Below the pieces are notes generated by a model. It was given only the letters and a program-made list of their open reading frames with translations, did no database searches and was not told the origin of the DNA. From contig NZ_KI519430.1 of NCBI RefSeq assembly GCF_000482465.1, positions 21,448 through 85,447 on the forward strand: a stretch of 64,000 nucleotides of DNA, read 5' to 3'. The position numbers and the translations under genes were made by a program. This document shows positions 1 to 9,700 of the stretch, in pieces (position 1 is the first letter of the stretch; each line of letters begins with the position of its first letter). This DNA is from Runella limosa DSM 17973 (lineage in GTDB: Bacteria > Bacteroidota > Bacteroidia > Cytophagales > Spirosomataceae).

Positions 1-70
1 GGGTTTCTCAAAACCCTTGAAAACGAGGTTTTGTGAAACCTCTTCTGCCAGATTTGAGAATCTGACAGCA
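1..70. repeat. Cluster of three short hairpins before the first gene
   Basis: Three small stem-loops follow each other: GGGTTT-ctca-AAACCC (1-16), GAGGTTT-tgtg-AAACCTC (25-42) and CAGATT-tgag-AATCTG (49-64). The first has the TGAG loop on the minus strand. The same stem and loop type recurs at 12990-13033 and 31451-31476. The rest of 71-179 shows no recognisable gene; it is the leader of the next gene. Confidence 0.6.
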
Positions 71-179
71 CAACACGGTACCACTCTTTATAATAAGTTT
101 TAAGTATTTTAGGCCACGATTCTGCTTTAGAAATCATACGATTTGAAACATTTCTACTAAAGCCAAACCCCAACCAACA

Positions 180-3089
180 ATGCAAAATACAGCAATAAAA
201 CTCATACTATTATTGGGTTTTGTTTCGGTTTTTTCTTTCACAGGAACGGACACGCTCCAAAATGAATACCGCGCAGAAACCGCTGCTGATTCTAATCTTG
301 TCTTTGTTCCCGACGACCTAGAGGCCACGCTTTGGGCTGAAGCGCCCATGCTGTATAATCCTACCAACATGGACATCGACGCCAAAGGGAGGGTTTGGCT
401 TACCGAAGCCGTCAACTACCGCAATTTTAACAATAAACCTGACCAAAAGCTTACCTTCAACGAAGGCGACCGAGTCATGATTTTGGAAGATACCGACGGA
501 GATGGGAAGGCTGACAAATCGAAGGTGTTTGTCCAAGATAAAGACTTAGTAGCGCCGCTGGGCATTGGGGTCATTGGCAACAAAGTGGTGGTAAGCTGTG
601 CTCCGAATATTATTATTTACACCGACGAAAATGGTGATGATAAACCCGACAAAAAAGAGATTTTTTTGACAGGTTTTGGCGGCCTCGACCACGACCATTC
701 GCTGCATTCACTCACGGCAGGCCCCGACGGAAGGTGGCATTTTAACACGGGCAACGCGGGGCCTCACCACGTCAAAGACAAAAGTGGTTGGACGCTGCGG
801 TCAGGGAGTATTTATACAGGAGGAACGCCCTATAACAAAGAAAATCAGGGCAATCAAAGAAGTGACGATGGCCGTATTTGGGTAGGTGGCCTGTCCCTAA
901 GGATGAACGCCGACGGAACAGGCCTGAAAGTGATGGCGCATAATTTTAGAAACAGTTACGAAATAGCCATCGACAGCTACGGCGATTATTGGCAAAACGA
1001 CAACGACGACCAAGTGGTCACCTGCCGCACCAGCTGGGTAATGGAAGGATCGAACGCGGGCTACTTTAGCGCCGACGGAACGCGGACTTGGCAAGCCGAC
1101 CGCCGACCCGACCAAGATATGTTCACGACCCATTGGCACCAAGAAGACCCAGGCGTACTTTTGGCAGGTGACAATACGGGTGCAGGCTCTCCCACGGGAA
1201 TGCTCGTCTATGAAGGCGATGCCTTGGGTGAAAAATACCGAGGTACTGTTCTCAGCTGCGAGGCAGGGCGTAACGTTGTATGGGCGTACTGGCCCAAAGC
1301 CAAAGGAGCAGGTTTTGATTTTTCCAAACGGGTCGATTTTATCAGTAGCTTTCCCAAAGTCGAAGAGCATTATATTTGGCACGAAACGGGCAAAGACAAA
1401 CGTAAGTGGTTCCGCCCCAGCGATGCAGCGACAGGCCCCGACGGCGCTATTTACGTCGCCGATTGGTACGACCCTGTAGTTGGCGGACACCAAATGCACG
1501 ACAAAAAAGGGTACGGAAGAATTTACAGAATCACGCCCAAAGGCAAAAAGCTAAGTACACCTACCATCGACCTCAGCTCGGTCAAAGGACAAATCGAAGC
1601 CCTTAAAAACCCCGCTATCAATGTCAGAAACCTAGGTTTTGTGGCACTACAAGCCCAAGGCGAAAAAGTAATTCCTACCGTCAAAACCTTATTGACGGAC
1701 CCCAATCCGTTTGTCCAAGCACGCGCTGTGTGGTTGTTGGCTCAATTGGGAGCAACTGGAAAAACCGAGGTAGAACAACTTCTGCTTCAAAGTACTGACA
1801 CTCGGCTTCAAACTGCGGCATTTCGAGCGTTGAAGCACGATATTTCACCCGCAAGTTCGCCACAAGAAATAGAACAACAAGTGGCTTTGTGTCAAAAAGT
1901 GCTCAAAGTAAATTCCCTCCCACTACACCGCGAAATCGCTATTTCGTTGCGGGATGTACCTTACGCTGCTATGGCAAGTTTGGTTTCTCCGCTCGAAGCT
2001 GCTTTTGATGGAAATGACCGTTATTATTTAGAAGCTTTAGGAACGGCTTTGGACGGAAAAGAAGAGAATTATTTCCAGAAAGTCCGTCCTCAATGGCCTC
2101 AAAATGCCGTTAATTGGACTCCCCAACAGGCTTGGATGGCTTGGCGACTTCATCCAAAGGCAGCATTGACTGATTTAAAAACGCGAGCGTCCTCTCCCAC
2201 CCTCGCTGCCGACGAGCGCAAAAGAGCCATTACGGCCATTGCGTTTATAAAAGACAAATCGGCCGCGCTTGCCATGCTTGATTTAACAAAAAGTAAATTA
2301 AAAGATGTCGCCGAACAGGCTTTTTATTGGGTCAATTTCCGTAAAACCAACGATTGGCAATCTTTGCTTGATTGGCAAGAGGCAACCGCAACGCAGCTCA
2401 GTCCCGCCCAAAAACAAATGTTGGCTTGGAAAGACGTCATGACGGACGCCAATGCACCCATCGCGAAACGCGAAGAAGCGGCCAAAACGCTTGCTGGAGA
2501 TGTATTTGGGGGACAACTGCTGCTCGCGGCTGCCAGCGAAAACAAAATTCCGAAAGAATTACGTCCGCTTATTGCCCAAACCATTTTCAACAACCCCGAC
2601 CGCAGTATTCGGATGATGGCAGGCGATTATTTTTCGCGTCCGAGTGGAAAAGGACTTTCGGTCAGCTTGGCCGCAAGTTTCCCCACCGACCTTGCCAAGG
2701 GTAAACAAATTTTCCAAACCCACTGCAATTCTTGTCACCGTTTTCAGCAAGACGGCAAAGAAATTGGCCCTAATTTGACCTTGATCGGGAAGAAGTTTGA
2801 CAAAGAAGGGCTACTAGACGCCATCATTAATCCAAGTGCCAGCATGGCTTTTGGCTACGAACCTTGGATTATCCAAACGAAAGACAAAAACACCTACTAT
2901 GGTTTTGTGGTGGGGGATGGTGCTACGGTGATTTTGAAAGATGTAGCAGGACAAACCCATAACCTCAAAGCCTCACAAATTGCCTCGCGGCAGCAGTTAA
3001 AAAATAGCTTGATGCCCGAACCTTCTTCTTTAGGACTAAAAGAAAAAGACTTGTCGGATTTGGCGGGGTATCTATTGAAATTGGATTAA
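180..3089 (+). CDS. PVC-type haem-binding CxxCH protein with propeller and HEAT region
   Basis: A secreted 969-residue protein. The start gives a signal peptide (MQNTAIKLILLLGFVSVFSF). Residues ~45-450 look like the membrane-bound dehydrogenase/propeller domain typical of Planctomycetes-Verrucomicrobia-type proteins, with many DGxG-like loops. Residues ~470-600 are HEAT-like helical repeats. A c-type haem motif C849-N-S-C852-H853 opens the C-terminal haem-binding domain. Such proteins are known by family as periplasmic dehydrogenase-like electron carriers, often next to sugar-degradation genes; the substrate is unknown. The fucosidase-family gene starts 17 bp downstream on the same strand, so co-transcription is likely. 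The family call is firm, the enzyme activity is inference. Confidence 0.88.
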   Translation: MQNTAIKLILLLGFVSVFSFTGTDTLQNEYRAETAADSNLVFVPDDLEATLWAEAPMLYNPTNMDIDAKGRVWLTEAVNYRNFNNKPDQKLTFNEGDRVMILEDTDGDGKADKSKVFVQDKDLVAPLGIGVIGNKVVVSCAPNIIIYTDENGDDKPDKKEIFLTGFGGLDHDHSLHSLTAGPDGRWHFNTGNAGPHHVKDKSGWTLRSGSIYTGGTPYNKENQGNQRSDDGRIWVGGLSLRMNADGTGLKVMAHNFRNSYEIAIDSYGDYWQNDNDDQVVTCRTSWVMEGSNAGYFSADGTRTWQADRRPDQDMFTTHWHQEDPGVLLAGDNTGAGSPTGMLVYEGDALGEKYRGTVLSCEAGRNVVWAYWPKAKGAGFDFSKRVDFISSFPKVEEHYIWHETGKDKRKWFRPSDAATGPDGAIYVADWYDPVVGGHQMHDKKGYGRIYRITPKGKKLSTPTIDLSSVKGQIEALKNPAINVRNLGFVALQAQGEKVIPTVKTLLTDPNPFVQARAVWLLAQLGATGKTEVEQLLLQSTDTRLQTAAFRALKHDISPASSPQEIEQQVALCQKVLKVNSLPLHREIAISLRDVPYAAMASLVSPLEAAFDGNDRYYLEALGTALDGKEENYFQKVRPQWPQNAVNWTPQQAWMAWRLHPKAALTDLKTRASSPTLAADERKRAITAIAFIKDKSAALAMLDLTKSKLKDVAEQAFYWVNFRKTNDWQSLLDWQEATATQLSPAQKQMLAWKDVMTDANAPIAKREEAAKTLAGDVFGGQLLLAAASENKIPKELRPLIAQTIFNNPDRSIRMMAGDYFSRPSGKGLSVSLAASFPTDLAKGKQIFQTHCNSCHRFQQDGKEIGPNLTLIGKKFDKEGLLDAIINPSASMAFGYEPWIIQTKDKNTYYGFVVGDGATVILKDVAGQTHNLKASQIASRQQLKNSLMPEPSSLGLKEKDLSDLAGYLLKLD

Positions 3090-3106
3090 AAGCTAAAACT
3101 CATCAA

Positions 3107-5692
3107 ATGAAATTTATTGCAAGCGTATTTCTCATTTTGTCTTGGAGGGCTATTGCTCAAACTACTTCGCACACATTATGGTACGACAAACCCGCCTCCG
3201 AATGGTCAGAAGCCCTGCCTCTGGGCAATGGTTTCATGGGAGCGATGGTTTTTGGAGACCCCTTGAAAGAACACCTCCAACTCAACGAAGGCACTTTATA
3301 TACGGGAGACCCAAAAGGTAGTTTTAAGAACATCAACGTTCGGAAAGATTTCAAACAAGTGAGCGATTTGTTGCAAGCCAAAAAGTACCAAGAAGCCCAA
3401 GCGCTCATTGCCAAAGAGTGGCTGGGCAGAAACCACCAATTGTACCAACCAATGGGCGATTTGTGGGTAGAAGTCAATCACCAAAATGCGGCCATTGCTG
3501 ATTATAAACGCAGTTTGGACATATCTTCGGCTACTGCTACCACGCAGTACAAAGTGGGGAATACGACTTACAAAAGAACGTATTTTGCGAGCTATCCCGA
3601 CCACATCATTGTCCTAAAAATGACCGCAGAGGGAGGTGGAAAAATAAACGCAACCTTTCATTTCTCAACCCCACATACCCCTACGGCGACTTATTTGGCC
3701 CAAAGCAATACCTTGTCCATGCAAGCCCAAGTGCCAGGATTTGGACTAAGGCGTAGTTTTGAGTTGGTAGAAAAACTCGGTGACCAGCATAAATACCCCG
3801 AACTCTACGAAAAAAATGGCCAGCGTAAACCCGAGGTTGAAAATATGCTGTACAATGACAAAATAGAGGGATTGGGAATGTCATTTGAAACCCGCGTAAA
3901 AATTCGGAATCAAGGCGGCGTTGTGAAGGCTGAAAAGGACAAAATAAAAGTCACCGATGCTACTGAAGTCATTGTGATTTTGACCGCCGCAACGAGTTAT
4001 AACGGTTTTGACAAAAGCCCTGCTTACGAGGGCGTTGACCCTAAAAAAAAGGTAAATCAATACTTGAAAGCCGTTGAAAACAAAAGTTTTCAGGACTTGT
4101 GTAAAACCCACTTGACCGATTACAAAACCCTCTTCGACCGCGTTGATATTCAACTGGCTGCCGAAACCGAACAATCTCAATTGACCACCGACCAACGGGT
4201 TTCTCTTTTTTCAAATGGCAAAGACCCTTCATTTTCAGCACTTTACTTTCAATACGGCCGTTATTTGATGATTGCAGGCTCGCGCCCAGGCGGGCAGCCG
4301 CTCAATTTACAAGGTATTTGGAACGACCTCATGGTGCCGCCCTGGAATGGCGGTTATACCATCAACATCAATGCCCAAATGAACTATTGGCCTGCCGAAT
4401 TGACAAACCTGTCGGAATGTCAAGAACCTTTTTTGAAAGCCATCAAAGAACTGGCTATTAATGGCCAAGAAACTGCCCGAAATATGTACGGCAACGAAGG
4501 CTGGGTGGCGCACCACAACATGGATATATGGCGCCACAGCGAACCGATTGACAACTGCAATTGCTCTTTTTGGCCGATGGCGGCAGGCTGGCTTACAAGT
4601 CATTTTTGGGAAAAATACTTATTTAACGGCGACAGGGCATTTTTGAAAAATGAAGTATTTCCGTTGCTCAAAGGGGCGGTTCAATTTTACCAAGGCTGGT
4701 TAGTAAAAAACGAAAATGGCTTTTTGGTAACGCCCGTGGGACACTCGCCCGAGCAAAACTTTATTTATGAAGATAAAAAACAAGCGACCTTTAGCCCTGG
4801 CCCTACCATGGACATGGCCATTGTGCGCGAATCTATGGCGCGATACGTGGAAGCGTGCCAAACTTTAGGTATCAATGACGCCTTTACCCAAAGTGTGCAG
4901 AAAAATTTATCAAAATTACTGCCTTACCAAATCGGGAAATATGGGCAACTGCAAGAGTGGCAAGAGGATTTTGAAGACGGGGATGTCCAACATCGCCACT
5001 TTTCGCACCTGTATGCCATCCATCCTAGCAATCAGATCAACCTCCAAACTACGCCCGAACTCGCCGCCGCCGTGAAGCGAGTGATGGAACGCCGTGGCGA
5101 TCTGGCCACAGGCTGGTCGATGGGCTGGAAAGTGAATGTTTGGGCAAGGCTCAACGACGGCGACCACGCCCTAAAACTCCTTTCTAACCTCTTTCAACTG
5201 ATAAAAACTTACACAACGCACATGCAAGGTGGAGGCACTTACCCCAACCTCTTTTGTGCGCATCCGCCGTTTCAGATTGATGGAAATTTTGGAGCAACGG
5301 CGGGTATTGCCGAAATGCTCGTGCAAAGCCACGCGGGCGAAATTCATTTACTGCCTGCCTTGCCCCAAGCGTGGCACACAGGCAAAGTAAAAGGACTCAA
5401 AGCACGCGGAGGGTTTGAAATAGACATGGAGTGGGCACAGGGCAAACTCACCAAAGCAGTGATTCATTCAAAACACGGCGGACATTGCCGAGTGCGAACA
5501 AACGAAAAAATGAGCGTTCAGAATACGAATGCCCAGTCACAAACGGGGGTCAATCCCAACCCTCTTTTTAGTTTTATTGACGCGGGGAAACCCACCATGC
5601 AAAACGCAACAAAGTCCAACATAACACCTGTTAATCAGGGATTTGTGCTGGACTTTGAAACAGAAAAAAAGAAACAATATTTGCTAAAGTAA
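3107..5692 (+). CDS. Glycoside hydrolase family 95 (alpha-L-fucosidase-like)
   Basis: An 861-residue secreted enzyme. The N-terminus MKFIASVFLILSWRAIAQ is a signal peptide, followed by the GH95 N-terminal beta domain (WYDKPASEWSEALPLGNG, residues ~25-42) that opens nearly all GH95 proteins. The central (alpha/alpha)6 barrel contains the family block GGYTININAQMNYWPAE (~420) and the C-terminal block FQIDGNFGATAGIAEML (~720). GH95 enzymes release alpha-1,2-L-fucose or galactose from plant and host glycans; the exact linkage cannot be read here. It sits directly behind the haem-binding protein. The gene ends 4 bp from the stop of the convergent oxidoreductase gene, with no room for a separate terminator. 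Confidence 0.92.
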   Translation: MKFIASVFLILSWRAIAQTTSHTLWYDKPASEWSEALPLGNGFMGAMVFGDPLKEHLQLNEGTLYTGDPKGSFKNINVRKDFKQVSDLLQAKKYQEAQALIAKEWLGRNHQLYQPMGDLWVEVNHQNAAIADYKRSLDISSATATTQYKVGNTTYKRTYFASYPDHIIVLKMTAEGGGKINATFHFSTPHTPTATYLAQSNTLSMQAQVPGFGLRRSFELVEKLGDQHKYPELYEKNGQRKPEVENMLYNDKIEGLGMSFETRVKIRNQGGVVKAEKDKIKVTDATEVIVILTAATSYNGFDKSPAYEGVDPKKKVNQYLKAVENKSFQDLCKTHLTDYKTLFDRVDIQLAAETEQSQLTTDQRVSLFSNGKDPSFSALYFQYGRYLMIAGSRPGGQPLNLQGIWNDLMVPPWNGGYTININAQMNYWPAELTNLSECQEPFLKAIKELAINGQETARNMYGNEGWVAHHNMDIWRHSEPIDNCNCSFWPMAAGWLTSHFWEKYLFNGDRAFLKNEVFPLLKGAVQFYQGWLVKNENGFLVTPVGHSPEQNFIYEDKKQATFSPGPTMDMAIVRESMARYVEACQTLGINDAFTQSVQKNLSKLLPYQIGKYGQLQEWQEDFEDGDVQHRHFSHLYAIHPSNQINLQTTPELAAAVKRVMERRGDLATGWSMGWKVNVWARLNDGDHALKLLSNLFQLIKTYTTHMQGGGTYPNLFCAHPPFQIDGNFGATAGIAEMLVQSHAGEIHLLPALPQAWHTGKVKGLKARGGFEIDMEWAQGKLTKAVIHSKHGGHCRVRTNEKMSVQNTNAQSQTGVNPNPLFSFIDAGKPTMQNATKSNITPVNQGFVLDFETEKKKQYLLK

Positions 5693-5696
5693 CTTA

Positions 5697-6779
5697 TTAC
5701 AAACGAACGACTTCGCCCGTACGAACTGATTCGTCGCACGCAAAAGCAATTTGAAGGCTGTTTACAGCATCGGCCATGTGGTCAGTCAAGTCCACATCTT
5801 CGGTAATCGCTTTTAAGAAATAGGCTTGTTCGCGGTTGCAAAGCTCTTGGTGGTCTGGCTCGTCGGTTAGGTTAATCCATTCATCAGGTTTTGTAAATGC
5901 GTTGTTTTCGTCAATATCGGCATGGTGATAGCGCAACGACTCCGTTTTGGTGTGTGCGTCCACGTTGTCCGATTTACCCGCTCCACCTGCATCTTTTGCC
6001 ACAATCGACACGCAACCTTTAGGGCCTACAACGTCTTTTACAAAAAATGCCGTTTCGCTCATCATCGGGCCCCAGCCTGCTTCGTACCAGCCTACTGAAC
6101 CATCTTCAAAACGAATTTGGAGTTGTCCGTAATTGTAATTTCCCGCAGGAATATCTTCGGTCAAACGAGCGCCAATGGCCGATACCCACACTGGTTTTGA
6201 ACGGGTCATTTGGCACATAACGTCGATGTAATGCACGCCGCAGTCCACGATTGGGCTAAGGCTTTTCATCAAATTGCGGTGTACGTCCCACATATAGCCG
6301 TGGCTTTGCTGGTTGAGATTCATCCTCATTACCAACGGCTTACCAAGCGTTTGCGCCAATTCTACAAACTTTTCCCACGACGGATGATGACGTAAAATAT
6401 ACCCTACCACCAATTTTTTATTGGCTTTCACGGCTGCTTCTACCACGCGTTTTGCTCCTTCAACGGTATCGGCGACGGGTTTTTCAATAAATACGTGACA
6501 GCCGTGCTCAAAGGCCATAATGGCAAACGCTTCGTGCGTGTCGGGGTAGGTTGAGATACAAACCGCGTCGGGTTGAGTCGCTTGAAGCGCTTCTGCATAA
6601 TCGGAATACAACGCGTAGCCGCCCCCTAGTTTTTCGTTTAGAACTTCTTTACTTTTTCCTGTTGAGACAATACCACAAATTTCGAAACCTTCAAAATTAT
6701 GATAGGCTGTGGCGTGAGAGGCGCCCATGTTACCGCATCCAACGACAAGGACGCGCACTGGTTTGGGGGATGTTGACAT
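5697..6779 (-). CDS. Gfo/Idh/MocA family NAD(P)-dependent oxidoreductase
   Basis: A 360-residue cytoplasmic dehydrogenase. The N-terminal Rossmann fold carries VVGCGNMGASHA (~12-23), and the family Lys-Pro motif follows (FIEKPVADT, ~97-105). The C-terminal half has the CGVHYIDVMCQ block used in substrate binding. Family members oxidise or reduce sugars, inositols and sugar acids with NAD(P); the substrate is not readable. No signal peptide is visible, unlike many Bacteroidota members with a Tat leader. It converges on the GH95 gene, suggesting a sugar context, but it has its own promoter side on the opposite strand. Confidence 0.9.
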   Translation of the reverse strand: MSTSPKPVRVLVVGCGNMGASHATAYHNFEGFEICGIVSTGKSKEVLNEKLGGGYALYSDYAEALQATQPDAVCISTYPDTHEAFAIMAFEHGCHVFIEKPVADTVEGAKRVVEAAVKANKKLVVGYILRHHPSWEKFVELAQTLGKPLVMRMNLNQQSHGYMWDVHRNLMKSLSPIVDCGVHYIDVMCQMTRSKPVWVSAIGARLTEDIPAGNYNYGQLQIRFEDGSVGWYEAGWGPMMSETAFFVKDVVGPKGCVSIVAKDAGGAGKSDNVDAHTKTESLRYHHADIDENNAFTKPDEWINLTDEPDHQELCNREQAYFLKAITEDVDLTDHMADAVNSLQIAFACDESVRTGEVVRL

Positions 6780-6903
6780 AGGTAGTAATGAAAGGAAATG
6801 GTTTTAACTGTAAAAGTACATCATTCATTCTTACATACCATCATTTCTTCAAAATGGGCTGTTGAGGCACAGTAATTTTTGAGCAACAAATACTATATTT
6901 TTA

Positions 6904-6911
6904 CAAAGATA
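6904..6911 (-). promoter_or_regulatory. Candidate -7 element for the Gfo/Idh gene
   Basis: On the minus strand this reads TATCTTTG, a perfect match to the Bacteroidota TAnnTTTG element, about 125 nt upstream of the start. No strong -33 partner is obvious in the very AT-rich 6840-7020 stretch, which holds no gene. Confidence 0.4.
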
Positions 6912-7030
6912 TTTTATCTGTTATTTTTATTATATTAAACTTATAATCTATTTATTAACGTATATTTAACCATTTTTTGTTATTTTTTACATAAAAATAA
7001 ACTTTATATGTTTTCATTTTATTCTCCCTA

Positions 7031-7038
7031 TACCTTTG
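7031..7038 (+). promoter_or_regulatory. -7 promoter element for the metE leader
   Basis: TACCTTTG matches the Bacteroidota TAnnTTTG -7 consensus and lies just upstream of the riboswitch, placing transcription start near 7045 and giving a leader of about 240 nt. Confidence 0.6.
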
Positions 7039-7044
7039 CAGAAG

Positions 7045-7235
7045 TTCTTTCAATCAATTGCCGTTTTTGGTTTCAGCGGAGTTTGTTTTTGCTGAATTAA
7101 AAAGGAATCGTGTGTAACTCACGAACTGACGTGCAACCGTAAATCGCCCAAAGCGATGAGTCGAGACACTTGCCAAAAACGAATTGACGGAGGCTTTCAC
7201 GAGTCGAAGCCGACGTCAGGCAGTGGGTAAGGAAA
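7045..7235 (+). promoter_or_regulatory. Divergent cobalamin riboswitch upstream of metE
   Basis: The leader carries the order of conserved cobalamin-riboswitch blocks in altered form: a GGAAtCGTGTGtaaCTCACGA hairpin region, then ACTGACGTGCAACCGTAA (canonical: CTGyCCCGCAACTGTAA) and finally GTCGAGACACTTGCC (canonical: GCCAGGAGACCTGCC). Cobalamin riboswitches commonly repress the B12-independent methionine synthase when B12 is present, which fits the gene behind it. The second riboswitch in this window (32520-32695) is much closer to consensus. A covariance-model search would settle the class. Confidence 0.72.
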
Positions 7236-7286
7236 GAGCAAATAAGTTTTTCAACTTTTTTGTTTCATTCAACTCCTTTTACTCTA

Positions 7287-9596
7287 ATGCTCAAAAACAA
7301 CCTTGGGTATCCTCGCATTGGCAGTCGCCGCGAGCTAAAAAAAGCCTGTGAAGCCTACTGGGCGGGCAAAATCTCACAAAACGAACTGTTAGAAACAGGC
7401 CGTCAAATCCGCCTCCACAACTGGCAGCTTCAACAACAAGCAGGCATTGACCTCATTCCTTCCAACGATTTTTCTTTGTACGACCATGTGCTTGACCTCA
7501 GCCTAACAGTAGGCGCGATTCCTGCTCGCTACCAAGAAATCTTAAATGCCAATCCTCAAAACAATTCCCTCGACGTCTATTTTGCCATGGCTCGGGGTTA
7601 TCAAAAAGATGGGCTTGACATTAAAGCGCTTGAAATGACCAAATGGTACGATACCAACTACCATTATTTAGTGCCTGAGTTTACCAAAAATCAAACTTTT
7701 AGCCTTTCTTCGGACAAAGTTTTCAATGAGTTTGACGAAGCCAAATCGGCAGGAGTTTTGACCAAACCCGTGCTTTTAGGCCCTGTTTCTTACTTGCTTT
7801 TGGGCAAAGAAAAAGAAGCCGATTTTCACCGCTTAGACCTTTTGCCTCGCTTACTTTCAGTCTATTACGACATCATTGAGCGGTTGACCCAACAAGGAGC
7901 CGTGTGGATTCAATTCGATGAGCCCTGCCTTGCCCTTGATTTGACCTACAAAGAAAAAGACGCCCTCCGAACGGCCTATGGAACGATTCGTACCCGTTTT
8001 CCCCAACTCAAAATCATGCTGGCCACGTATTTTGACGGCTTGCGCGACAACTTGTTGGTAGCTTCTCTGCTGCCAGTTTGTACGCTACACGTTGATTTGG
8101 TACGTTTCTCCAGTCAATTTGACAACCTATTAACAGCCATTCGCGAACCGATGTCGTTGTCACTTGGTATAGTTGACGGCCGCAACGTTTGGAAAAACGA
8201 CTATACCCGTTCTCTCACTTTCATCCAAAAAGCCATTGATAAGTTAGGAGAAGCAAGGGTGATGATTGCACCCTCTTGCTCGTTGTTGCACACCCCCTGC
8301 GATTTAGAGTTGGAGAAAGACGAAACCAGACTTCCCTCGGAGGTAAAGCAATGGATGGCTTTTGCCAAACAAAAGCTTCAAGAAATCAACGATTTACACC
8401 TTATTGCTACCCAAGGAGGCGACGAAAAATGGGCGAAAAATAAAGCCGCGATTGAAAGTCGGCGTACGTCTCAATTGATTCACAAACTGCACGTAAAACA
8501 ACGCGTTGATGCAATCAACGAGGACGATACCCACCGTAAAAGCCCCTTCTCAACCCGTCAACCCCTTCAAAAAGCATTGCTACAACTGCCCGCGTTCCCC
8601 ACAACGACGATTGGTTCGTTTCCACAAACAGACGCCATTCGTCAGCTTCGTGCTCGCTATAAAAACGGCGAGATTTCGCCGCAACACTACGAGGAAATCA
8701 TCGAAAACCACACAAAAGATGCCATAAAATGGCAAGAAGAAATAGGTTTAGATGTACTGGTACACGGCGAATTTGAGCGAAACGACATGGTGGAGTATTT
8801 CGGCGAACTGTTGGAAGGGTATGCTTTTACGCAGAATGGTTGGGTGCAAAGCTACGGTTCGCGTTGCGTGAAACCGCCAATTATCTATGGCGACATCGAA
8901 CGCCCACAACCCATGACCGTACGATGGGCTACCTATGCCCAATCGCTGACCTCAAAACCCGTGAAAGGGATGTTGACGGGGCCAATTACAATTTTACAAT
9001 GGTCGTTTGTGCGGGACGACCAAGCCCGAAGCGAGACTATGTTCCAACTCGCTTTGGCGATTCGTGATGAAGTATTGGATTTGGAAAAAGCGGGTATCCG
9101 AATCATCCAAATCGACGAAGCTGCGCTGCGTGAAGGGCTTCCGTTAAGAAAAAGCGACCGACAAGCGTATCTGGACAATTCCGTGAAAGCCTTTCGAGTG
9201 GCGTCATCAGCAGTGGCTGACCAGACCCAAATCCATACGCACATGTGTTATTCAGAGTTTAATGACATCATAGCATCCATTGCAGAAATGGATGCGGACG
9301 TTATTACGATTGAAACTTCCCGCTCACAAATGGAGTTGCTGGACGCATTTCATACCTTCAACTATCCCAACGACATTGGCCCTGGCGTTTATGACATCCA
9401 CAGCCCCCGCGTGCCAAGCGTCGATGAAATGGTGCAGTTGTTAGAAAAAGCATTGGCCGTTCTCCCCGCTGACCACCTTTGGGTCAATCCCGACTGTGGT
9501 TTAAAAACGCGACGTTGGCCTGAAACGGAATTAGCCCTAAAAAACATGGTTCAGGCAGCTGCGCAAGTACGTCTATCTGTGCTAGAAACGGTTTAA
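7287..9596 (+). CDS. metE: Cobalamin-independent methionine synthase MetE
   Basis: It transfers a methyl group from 5-methyltetrahydropteroyl-triglutamate to homocysteine in the cytoplasm, with no B12 requirement. The 769-residue length fits the family. The N-terminal block NNLGYPRIGSRRELKKACE is the MetE signature. The zinc ligands are present in the C-terminal half: H and C in HMCYSEF (~652-654) and C in NPDCGLKTR (~737). The ATG at 7287 is chosen; an in-frame TTG at 7260 would add nine non-conserved residues. The upstream cobalamin riboswitch implies the cell switches to a B12-dependent synthase when B12 is available, consistent with the B12-uptake locus at 32.5-35.8 kb. Confidence 0.97.
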   Translation: MLKNNLGYPRIGSRRELKKACEAYWAGKISQNELLETGRQIRLHNWQLQQQAGIDLIPSNDFSLYDHVLDLSLTVGAIPARYQEILNANPQNNSLDVYFAMARGYQKDGLDIKALEMTKWYDTNYHYLVPEFTKNQTFSLSSDKVFNEFDEAKSAGVLTKPVLLGPVSYLLLGKEKEADFHRLDLLPRLLSVYYDIIERLTQQGAVWIQFDEPCLALDLTYKEKDALRTAYGTIRTRFPQLKIMLATYFDGLRDNLLVASLLPVCTLHVDLVRFSSQFDNLLTAIREPMSLSLGIVDGRNVWKNDYTRSLTFIQKAIDKLGEARVMIAPSCSLLHTPCDLELEKDETRLPSEVKQWMAFAKQKLQEINDLHLIATQGGDEKWAKNKAAIESRRTSQLIHKLHVKQRVDAINEDDTHRKSPFSTRQPLQKALLQLPAFPTTTIGSFPQTDAIRQLRARYKNGEISPQHYEEIIENHTKDAIKWQEEIGLDVLVHGEFERNDMVEYFGELLEGYAFTQNGWVQSYGSRCVKPPIIYGDIERPQPMTVRWATYAQSLTSKPVKGMLTGPITILQWSFVRDDQARSETMFQLALAIRDEVLDLEKAGIRIIQIDEAALREGLPLRKSDRQAYLDNSVKAFRVASSAVADQTQIHTHMCYSEFNDIIASIAEMDADVITIETSRSQMELLDAFHTFNYPNDIGPGVYDIHSPRVPSVDEMVQLLEKALAVLPADHLWVNPDCGLKTRRWPETELALKNMVQAAAQVRLSVLETV

Positions 9597-9629
9597 AAAT
9601 GAAAGGTGCAATGCCCTAATTCGACAAAA

Positions 9630-9684
9630 TTTACTACCAAATTGTTGAAGGCTGAAACATTTGGCGTTCACATTTGGTAGTAAA
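9630..9684. repeat. 13-bp inverted repeat between metE and the PAS gene
   Basis: TTTACTACCAAAT (9630-9642) is exactly reversed by ATTTGGTAGTAAA (9672-9684) with a 29-bp loop. It could be a terminator stem for metE or an operator for the PAS gene 16 bp downstream; there is no clear T run after it. Confidence 0.5.
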
Positions 9685-9700
9685 ACAAATTGTATAAATT

